Assembly: GCA_025201705.1 (NCBI GenBank)
Contig: MU616661.1
Span: forward strand, 7,486-48,156
Source of the DNA: Dissophora ornata
Lineage: Eukaryota > Mortierellomycota > Mortierellomycetes > Mortierellales > Mortierellaceae
Direction of reading: 5' to 3'
Length of the DNA stretch: 40,671 nt
Positions 33,565-40,671 of the stretch are shown in pieces. Under the pieces are notes generated by a model. The model saw only the letters and a program-made list of their open reading frames with translations, was not told the origin of the DNA and ran no database searches. The number at the start of each line of letters is the position of its first letter. The first letter of the stretch is position 1. Both the position numbers and the translations under genes were made by a program.

Positions 33565-33981
33565 ATGATTCTGCATTGTCTGATGGACATGTCGAAGACC
33601 TCATTAGCCGCACGCAACCATTCGTATTCGCCCCACTCCAAATTCCGCGTCGGAACAGCCTTTCGAACGACCAACGGCGAGGTTTACCAGGGCCGTAATG
33701 TCGAGAATGCCTCGTATGGAGGAGTTATCTGTGTTGAGCGAACCGCCTTTGTGAGAGCTGTTTCGAAGGGCCATCGGCGATTTACAGCCATCGCTGTTTC
33801 ATGCGACCTCAATCATTTTATAACACCCTGTGGTTTTTGCCGGCAGTTCATGAATGAGTTTGGGAAGACGCTCGAGATCTTCTTCGTGAACGACGATCGG
33901 ATGTACAAGCGGGTGACCCTTGAGGATCTTCTTCCCTTCGCCTTCGGGCCCGAAGATATTCCTGACAAGTTCCATGGGTAA
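33565..33981 (+). CDS. CDD1: Cytidine deaminase
   Basis: Zinc enzyme of pyrimidine salvage, converting cytidine and deoxycytidine to uridine forms. Single exon, 138 aa (human CDA 146), normally folding as a tetramer. Substrate residues lie in FRVGTAF and GRNVENASY. The zinc site is Cys56-Val-Glu58 (catalytic Glu) and Pro-Cys89-Gly-Phe-Cys92-Arg-Gln. The usual CAE is CVE here. The end LLPFAFGPEDI is typical of the family. The frame has a stop (TAA at 33550) just upstream and no earlier ATG; Met7 or Met9 are alternative starts, and a TATA box lies only 12 bp before the first ATG. The first helix is about nine residues shorter than in human, which may mean a missed 5' exon. Confidence 0.93.
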   Translation: MILHCLMDMSKTSLAARNHSYSPHSKFRVGTAFRTTNGEVYQGRNVENASYGGVICVERTAFVRAVSKGHRRFTAIAVSCDLNHFITPCGFCRQFMNEFGKTLEIFFVNDDRMYKRVTLEDLLPFAFGPEDIPDKFHG

Positions 33982-34591
33982 ATCAAGGTCAGTATGCCCG
34001 TAGGATTCCTTCGCCTTCTATGTACTAATCGATAGTTTGTAATACGACCAATTAATCTATTAATGTTTGGCGACATTCAAAAAAAAAAAAAAAAAAAGAA
34101 AGGCTGTGCCTGAATGTTTTGTTTGAGAGCACAATCTTGCGCACGAAAGAGCTACACCCGACGTAGTGGTCGCGAGTACGGGATCATTGTTTGTGCTGGC
34201 ATCGCGTGTTTATTCAGCAAAATCGATGAAGGACACGCAGCACTAGCTCTAGCCTTCAGAACGAGAGGTGTGCTTCTTTGTCTGATTCCATCTGTTCGAT
34301 CTGTATTGCTTAAAACAACACGAAGTCCAAAAAGAGCAACGCTGCAAGTGGGCGTTGTTTTGATGTGTGTGTGGCAAAACCAGTGCCGCGAGCTTTGTCC
34401 GTTGCGCCACCAAAATCAACCACGAAGCCCTCACGTGCCATTTCCTGGAAGGATCAAACGCAACCGGCAACAACATCACCCACCTCGACATCCACCACAT
34501 CTTCATCATCCCAAGAGTACAGAGGCATCAACTGTGGACGTGACCCTGACAGCCATCAAGAGCAACATTTCCGCCAAACTACTTTACATCC
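33982..34591. other. Intergenic region, cytidine deaminase / MED8
   Basis: 610 bp with an A-run (34079-34097) just after the deaminase gene, suited to its 3' end, then the MED8 promoter. A 171-codon open frame overlaps the MED8 start on another frame; it has no domain and is regarded as chance. Confidence 0.55.
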
Positions 34592-35818
34592 ATGAACACG
34601 ACATTCCCACAGACAGAGATCAACATTGAGGCACTGGAGAATGTCAAAACGCGACTTTTCCAGCTGCAAGAGTCGATCCTCTACTTCCTGAGGTCCATCA
34701 ATCCCGAAACCACTCCCGGGACAGTCCAATGGTACATATTCGCCTCATCGTGGGACGCGCTTTTTATATTCATGATGGATTGTCAACACAGCACCCTAAT
34801 CCAAAGCCCACCTCTTTTGTTAGGACCGACATACACTCAAAGTTCAACGTGCTGATTGCAAAGTACCTACACCTCACCAATCTCGTCAACGATCCACACA
34901 GCACACTCCTCCAATCCTATACAGTCTTCCCGCATGAACCTCCAGCTAACGATCAGCATGTACAGAACTTGAGCGTTTTGCTCCGTACAAAGCTATTTCC
35001 AGAGTTGGAGCAGGAATCGGAGGATCGCATTAAGGAAGGTTCAGTACCGGGGCTTACCAATGGCGGCGGTAGTACGGCAGAGGAGAGGAAAGTCTTACAA
35101 GCGTTCAAAGTACGTGCACTCATACACTGCTCTATGCTTCTTTAACTGTTGCCTTCAGCGTAAGTGCCTTTAAAACCTTACAATACGATTCGTTTCTGTG
35201 GGATGATAGCTCAAAGTCATGATGCACGATGCACTCTGTCAGTCTGCGGATGAGATCTTTGAGAATCAGAGGGATATGGTCCACACTAAAGTGCGCTACG
35301 AATCCGACGTTGAAGGCGAAGATGCCGATGATGATGAGGACGATGAGGATTTTGAGGAGGCTACTCCAGGTGCATCATCTGGCGCAATAGGAGACAAGGC
35401 TATATTACCAACTAACCCACAATCAGGGAACAGCAACAAGAGGAAGGAGGAGGCAATTGAAATTCCGCCGGTAGTTGACTTTGCGATTGGAGCAATGGAC
35501 AACTCCTCTGTTCGATATATGAATGATTGGAGTGGCACCCTGAGCGATGCGGAAGGGTACAATTCAGGATTTGACGAAGGAGTGGATGGTGCAGATGAGG
35601 AAGAGTTTGATGACAGCTATTTCGAGCGCCGGAGGCAGGAAGGAAGTAATGACAATGAGGATGAAGAAAGTGAAGAAGATGAAGATGCATTTATGGAAGT
35701 CAGCACAGAAAGCTTGGCAATAGGAGCGGATTCAGGGTCAAGTACGGTGCACATGGCTGAGGACATGTTCCATGGCGATGCTGACTCAGGAGAGGAGGAT
35801 ATGGAGGAGGTCATGTAG
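34592..35818 (+). CDS. MED8: Mediator complex subunit 8
   Basis: Head-module subunit of Mediator, linking activators to RNA polymerase II. Exons 34592-34731, 34824-35109 and 35210-35818 join in phase to 344 aa. The Med8 helical domain is residues 1-135: INIEALENVKTRLFQLQESI, then NPETTPGTVQWTDIHSKFNVL, YLHLTNLVNDPHSTLLQSYT and LSVLLRTKLFPELE, the family pattern of paired helices with a QW...L-S-K-N block. Exon 3 starts LKVMMHDALCQSADEIFENQ. After about residue 170 the chain is acidic and low complexity (DDDEDDEDFEE, EEFDDSYFERR, EDEESEEDEDAF), much longer than yeast Med8 (223 aa). Start is the first ATG with good context before the domain. Subfamily call rests on the N-terminal third. Confidence 0.82.
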
Positions 35819-36715
35819 AGCGTAGCAACTTTGCTAATTCTCATACAGCTTAGTGGCACTCCTTATGCCCATAAAACCCCGACCGATCCGACATGAGCAC
35901 CATAGGTATAGCGTTTGTCCAGTAACCGTCTTTTCTATACATGCATCAGGCTAGACAAGATCGTCCGTCCCAAACTATATATATCGCACGGCACGACGGA
36001 TGTTTGTAGATCGTGCTGACTGGGGATAGAAATATCCCCAATTGGATTATCCGTATATCATGCAAACCAGTATGTATTCATCCATACGGAGCGGCCATCA
36101 ATCTGACGAAACTCAGAATCTCAGTCCACCACGTTTTCGCCCACTTTGCCTACCATGCCTCGCTGTCGGTGATCTGTCCCTGAATATGTCATATCGCAGT
36201 TCAAAGTCCGTGCGGGACACTGTCGGAGAGTGGCTGAAGTGCGATCTTATCTGTCCAGCTCAGCCTGGGTTGCAGCCAGTCAGCTTGCTTGGCTGTTGCA
36301 GTAATATCCTGATATGGAATGATCTGCTAAATCAGGTCTTGGTGCGGCGTTTCGACGCGAATCTTTTTTGGTTTCAGCCAGATCAGTATTGTAATCGACT
36401 CTTTCGCTTATTTCGAGATACCCTGAGTGTGAAGAAAAAGGACAACACGATGAGCAACGAACCGGGGCATTGAGCGTCATCCGGCGCTTAGATAGCGAAG
36501 AGGCACAAGCGCAACGACGCTCGCGTCCCTCTTTGATGACAACCGACGTATAAAACGGCACCTCGCCTTGCCTAGTTTCTATTTTTTTCTTCTTCTTCTT
36601 CACCAACAGCAGTAGCCACTTGCATCCACAATTCACAAGTCATTGAACCTGCATACGTGGCTTCCAACTCAAGACACAACCAGATAAACCAGATACACAC
36701 TATCCCATACCCGAA
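35819..36715. other. Intergenic region, MED8 / small Ser-rich gene
   Basis: 897 bp. TATAAAA box at 36549-36555, followed by a pyrimidine-rich leader with TTC repeats (36585-36602). A 143-codon plus-strand frame (36042-36473) starts with a non-ATG codon, has no domain and is not called. The left part has a palindrome-like TATATATATCG near 35976-35986. Confidence 0.5.
36549..36555 (+). promoter_or_regulatory. TATA box for the small Ser-rich gene
   Basis: TATAAAA, 161-167 bp before the ATG at 36716, followed by a C/A-rich and TTC-rich leader free of other ATGs in strong context. It is the main reason to read the gene on the plus strand. Confidence 0.5.
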
Positions 36716-37161
36716 ATGGATACCAACACCTCCTCCATGGCCTTCTTCAGAAACATGAAGTGCAACAACACATCGTCCACCGCACCTTCCACTGCATCTT
36801 CCTCCGCATCTTCGTCGCGCTCTTCCAGTGGTCTCTTCTCCTTCTCCTTCTCCTTCAAGAACAACAAGATCTCGCGCGCCTCCCGGCTCAGTTCCGTGAA
36901 CCCCGTTTTGTCCTCGAACAACAGCTCCTCGAACTCAGTGTGTCGCTCATAAAACTTAGCCTGTGCAATAACTACTGACCACCGGCGGTCACTCCGTAGG
37001 ATATGGCAGAGACCAAACCCCATACCAACAAACAAGAACTGCGATATGAACACATACCCCCCATTTTCAAGAGATATGGAGTTCTTATCGATATCATCCA
37101 GGACCACTCACGCGGTCTCCCTGTACAATATCAAATTAGAAAACACGTAATAAACTATTAA
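36716..37161 (+). CDS. Hypothetical two-exon Ser-rich small protein
   Basis: No family recognised. Exons 36716-36937 and 37000-37161 join at phase 0 to 127 aa. Exon 1 encodes a Ser-rich, basic stretch (MDTNTSSMAFFRNMKC, SSSASSSRSSSGLFSFSFSF, NNKISRASRLSSVNP). Exon 2 is a different, less biased sequence (MAETKPHTNKQELRYEHIPP, IFKRYGVLIDIIQDHSRGL, ending RKHVINY). The intron (62 bp) begins GTGTGT and has a branch-like CTACTGAC about 22 bases before its 3' AG. Unspliced, the frame would end after 78 aa. On the minus strand an overlapping frame (36700-37107) is Glu/Lys-rich and protein-like but has only a GTG start with a stop directly before it. The TATA box favours the plus strand. Expression is inference. 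Confidence 0.5.
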
Positions 37162-38119
37162 ACAAAGCGTCTAACTGAGTAGGCATTTCCGAATTCGTTT
37201 CCTCGAGAGAGCTCGTTTCTGTGATGTACAAGACATGATCGACGTGTGACATCGTAGACGGACGCGTCGTATGTGAATAATTATTGGGCGCTATTGTCAT
37301 CTCTATTTCTAATGCCAGCTTCTCCTGGTCTCTTGTTTATGCCATTACCCGTCGTCGCGCCTATCATATCCTGCATCTATTTTAATCCCGTAGCCATTCG
37401 CTTGAAACAACTGCAACAGCCTTTCGTCCCTTGATCTTCTATCTACATGGAGAGTTGTATGGAGGGCCTTCTAGTCTTCAAAAGAGACGTGATTTGAAGT
37501 TCACAGCTGTGTTTGTTCTCATTGATCATCGACAGGGAGAGTCCTCAAAAGTCGAAAGTCTCACAGAAATAGCTATTTCGTTGAAAGAGGCAGCTCAGCC
37601 AACGCGAGTATCGCGTCAAACTAGAAAATTGATCTGTATATCATATGTCATAGATAAACAACATTTCCTAGAAAAAAAAACTACAGACGGTATCCCGCTG
37701 TAGTGTAGCGACTCTCCACGACGCAAGACAATTACTTTTATATGATAAAACCTGCCCCTCAAAGCAGCAATGTCGAAAGCGGGGCAATCCCCAATGGAAA
37801 ACGGTCGTACCAAATAACAGTTGGAGATACCTTGCAACAAGGGCAAAGAACGCGTTCATGTAGTGTCCACGATGGCATAAGGATCGGTGACGTTTGACTA
37901 TAGTCACATGATACGTATCCACCAGAAAGGAAGTGCGTAACCCCCAGCATGCGAAACGCGCATTCAAAGGCTGCAGCACAGTTCTCCCACTTTCCTTCAT
38001 TCTCACACAAACAATACTCGATTTCGTCCACTCCAGCTGAAATTCACCCTTTGCCCATATAACAACAACACTCGACAACATCACACCGGGACTTTTAGAA
38101 AGAAAGCAAAAAAAAAAGA
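37162..38119. other. Intergenic region, RPT5 promoter
   Basis: 958 bp. Open frames on both strands have no ATG start in good context and no domain. An A-run precedes the RPT5 ATG (38109-38118). I saw no yeast-type proteasome element (GGTGGCAAA). Confidence 0.5.
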
Positions 38120-40083
38120 ATGGCGACCCTTGAAGATAAGTCCCTTTGGGAAACGACCCCCGAGGAGGAGGTTCTGGGAGCAGACATCTTGAAGGCCAAC
38201 ACGGAAGAGATTACCAACCGGACGCGACTTTTGGACAACGACATTAAGGTACGGAAACGACGACCATGTCAAAGCCTTGACAATGTGTTTTCTTTTTTTT
38301 TTTTGTTTGCACCGCCTTGTCCTTTATGACCATTGCTCTAGACGGACAATGCAAGTTCTCGTTCGCTGAAAGCTGATCTGCTTGTGTGCCCTTCTTTTGC
38401 TAAAATAGGTCATGAAAAACGAGAACAATCGCTTGCAGCACGAGCAAGCGGCTATGAAGGCTAAAATCCACGAAAACAAGGATAAGATCAAGATGAACAA
38501 GCAGCTGCCATATCTTGTGGGCAATGTTGTTGAGGTATGATCTCTGCACGTAGCCCACGAACTTTTTTTTTAAAGGAGGAAGAGAAGGGGACAGATCTAC
38601 CCTGAACGCGTAAGCGCCTGTGTACCTACATGTTTCTGTCCATACCTCTCACATACCCATGTCTGTTTTGTCTTTTTGTTTTATCCCTATCTTACTAGCT
38701 GCTCGATGTTGATCCCGAAGATGAGGAAGATGAGGATGGCGCTGCAATGGATCTGGACGCAAACAGGAAAGGCAAATGCGCCGTCATTAAGACTTCTACC
38801 AGACAGGTAGGGATTTCAACGTTCCTTCGCGAATAAGCTAGGATCGACATATGGAATGCATATTTGGAGGTCAAAATTTGCAAACACCAAGCTCATCCGT
38901 TTGTTGAACCCTCTGTTGTAGACCATCTTTTTGCCCCTGATCGGATTGGTGGACCCTGCAACTTTGAAGCCTGGCGATCTTATTGGAGTTAATAAGGACA
39001 GTTTCTTGGTTCTCGATACCCTCCCTACAGAGTACGTCTATTTGCTTAAGCGCAACAGGATATTTCGCGGTCCGCCTTTGCTATCATATGCAGGAACATG
39101 TAATAACAAAAGATACTTTTGCCGCACTTCTTTTTCAGGTACGATTCTCGTGTCAAGGCTATGGAAGTGGATGAGAAGCCCGTAGAGCATTACAACGATA
39201 TTGGAGGTCTGGATAAACAGATTGAGGAGCTGGTCGAGGCTATTGTTCTGCCTATGACCCATGCTGAGCGCTTCAAGAACTTGGGTATCAAGCCACCCAA
39301 GGGAGTTTTGATGTATGGTCCTCCTGGAACTGGAAAGACGCTCTTGGCTCGCGCTTGTGCGGCCCAGACGAATGCCACGTACCTCAAACTTGCGGCGACG
39401 TCACTGGTGCAGATGTTCATTGGAGATGGAGCCAAGATGGTCCGGGATGCATTCGAGCTGGCAAAAGCCAAGAAGCCGACTATTATCTTTATCGACGAGT
39501 TGGATGCTATTGGAACAAAGCGTTTCGATAGCGACAAGACTGGAGATCGTGAGGTGCAGAGAACCATGTTGGAGCTTTTGAATCAGTTGGATGGTTTCAG
39601 CAGTGACGATGGTATCAAGGTAAAGGATAACAACCATATTGGTGATACATGAAGCCAACAATACTTCCCGAATGTAAATGATATGGACTAATGGATTATG
39701 TGTGCTAAATGACTGACCACTTTGCGTTTTTATCATAATTGTAGGTCATTGCAGCAACGAATCGTATTGATATTCTGGATCCAGCTTTGCTTCGTTCAGG
39801 ACGTTTGGATCGTAAGATCGAGTTCCCAGCACCCAACGAGGAGGCTCGTGCGCAGATCTTGCAGATCCACAGTCGAAAGATGAATGTGTCCGAGGACGTG
39901 AACTGGGCCGAGTTGGCACGTAGTTGTGACGAATTCAACGGAGCACAGTGCAAGGCCATCTGTGTGGAGGCAGGTATGTTGGCACTGCGCCGTGGCGCTA
40001 ACAAGTTGAATCACGACGATTTCTTGATGGGTATTGCTGAAGTCCAGGCCAAGAAGAAGACTAGTCTGCAGTACTATGCATAA
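38120..40083 (+). CDS. RPT5: 26S proteasome regulatory ATPase Rpt5 (PSMC3)
   Basis: AAA+ subunit of the 19S base that unfolds ubiquitinated proteins and opens the 20S gate. Exons 38120-38248, 38409-38534, 38699-38806, 38922-39031, 39139-39619 and 39745-40083 join in phase to 430 aa (yeast 434). Coiled coil: about residues 25-80. OB-fold: [22 protein letters not shown]. Walker A GPPGTGKT is 218-225; Walker [15 protein letters not shown] and the [12 protein letters not shown] arginine-finger segment are intact. The C-terminal HbYX-type motif is YYA, typical of Rpt5, which docks in the 20S alpha ring. The acidic insert [15 protein letters not shown] before the OB fold also fits Rpt5. A polyadenylation-like AATAAA is at 40172-40177. 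Confidence 0.97.
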
Positions 40084-40671
40084 AGTGCGGAAGCTAGATT
40101 CCCTTTTAAAAAAAAATACAACAAAACCAGGCGCCAGTTTTCTATCACACACCCCCGAAGAGCATTTTGATAATAAAGCAGCCAAAGATCTCGCCAGCAT
40201 GCTCCAACAGGACTCGTGTTCCAACAACGACCGTGGTTCCAATCTTGAGTGCCTCCAACGTTGTGACGCTGGAGAAGGCCCGGCCGCCATTTTGAAGTCC
40301 TTGTATGATGCGCCCCTCTCGCTTCGTATTTTTCGATTGGCAATAGTACCGAGTAAGTTATGTCTGGTCCCAGGTACACCGACGACTGAATCGAGTCTTT
40401 TCCAACAAGCCTAAAGGGAATTGTTGAGCGTGAGAGAAAGGAGAGAGAGAATGCGGTGAAAACAAGGGCGGTTGTGGAGGCGAGGATGGGGGGAGCTCAT
40501 AGCGTGAAAGAGTAAGTTTGCGTGCTTTTAGTTACGCAAAACTGAAATAGAAGGATCGATGAGTTTTGAGTGTATTCCCGGCGAATTTTACCTTTTCTTG
40601 CCCAAGTGCAGTCAACAGAAGCAACAAAATGCAATCGTGAGCTGTAACCAATCATTCTTTATACCACATTA
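40084..40671. other. Region downstream of RPT5
   Basis: 588 bp holding the RPT5 3' UTR (AATAAA at 40172-40177) and then purine-rich DNA (GAGAGAAAGGAGAGAGAGAA near 40431-40450). Open frames on both strands overlap without domain content. No gene can be supported up to the window end. Confidence 0.5.

Noticed and set aside
34114..34629. 171-aa plus-strand frame before MED8
   Set aside because: Overlaps the MED8 start on another frame, begins right after a deaminase 3' A-run, and has no recognisable sequence.
35296..35690. Frames on the minus strand within MED8 exon 3
   Set aside because: Antisense of the acidic GAT/GAG-rich coding sequence (Ser-rich or His/Leu-rich output), a routine shadow.
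36042..36473. 143-codon plus-strand frame
   Set aside because: Non-ATG start and no domain. Also considered as a tRNA-bearing segment (GGAGAGTGGCTGAAG near 36224), but no T-arm GTTCRANYC follows.
36700..37107. 135-codon minus-strand Glu/Lys-rich frame
   Set aside because: Only a GTG start, with an in-frame stop directly upstream and no acceptor that would extend it. Probably the antisense echo of Ser codons, though an internal ATG start cannot be fully excluded.

Overview
This window reads as nuclear DNA of a filamentous fungus, most likely an early-diverging Mucoromycota species. A Mortierella-like fungus is my best guess, but that is inference from gene style, not a measured match. The support: intron-rich genes with short GT-AG introns and TACTAAC-like branch sites, a fungal gene set (Vps17, Mss116-type helicase, Ato/Gpr1 transporter, Dysferlin-domain peroxin), yet several proteins that look animal-like (Csl4, Chmp2-like Vps2, TyrRS with an EMAPII tail). 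There are no bacterial-style operons, rRNA genes, CRISPR arrays or recognisable transposons, and I found no convincing tRNA.

Layout. 264-9258 (-) is a complete 18-exon TOR kinase gene (2368 aa by my splice model). Divergent from it, 10262-12014 (+) encodes an Ato/GPR1/FUN34-type acetate/ammonium transporter. A gene-poor stretch of about 3.3 kb follows, then a single-exon secreted acidic protein at 15374-16156 (+). Next is a block of six genes all on the minus strand (16997-29665): mitochondrial ribosomal protein bS21m, mitochondrial Hsp70 (Ssc1), retromer SNX-BAR subunit Vps17, mitochondrial DEAD-box helicase (Mss116 type), cytosolic tyrosyl-tRNA synthetase with a C-terminal EMAPII domain, and ESCRT-III Vps2. 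Vps2 shares a short bidirectional promoter with the exosome subunit Csl4 (29920-30748, +). Then come a Dysferlin-domain peroxin (30844-32538, -), cytidine deaminase (33565-33981, +), Mediator Med8 (34592-35818, +), a probable two-exon Ser-rich small protein (36716-37161, +) and proteasome ATPase Rpt5 (38120-40083, +).

These are mostly housekeeping genes without a shared pathway. Three neighbours of the minus block act in mitochondria (bS21m, Ssc1, Mss116), and two act in endosomal sorting (Vps17, Vps2). Every splice model here was made by eye from splice sites, reading phase and protein family similarity. Codon totals close in frame for all multi-exon genes except the first exon of VPS2.

Most interesting: (1) the rapamycin-binding FRB domain of this TOR has Met where the key Ser (human Ser2035) sits, and His where Phe2039 sits, which predicts natural rapamycin resistance; (2) the TyrRS carries an animal-like EMAPII module encoded by one exon, and retention of the intron before it would stop translation one codon later, leaving a yeast-like core enzyme; (3) a probable undescribed small spliced gene at 36716-37161; (4) the unresolved, possibly GC-AG, first intron of VPS2.
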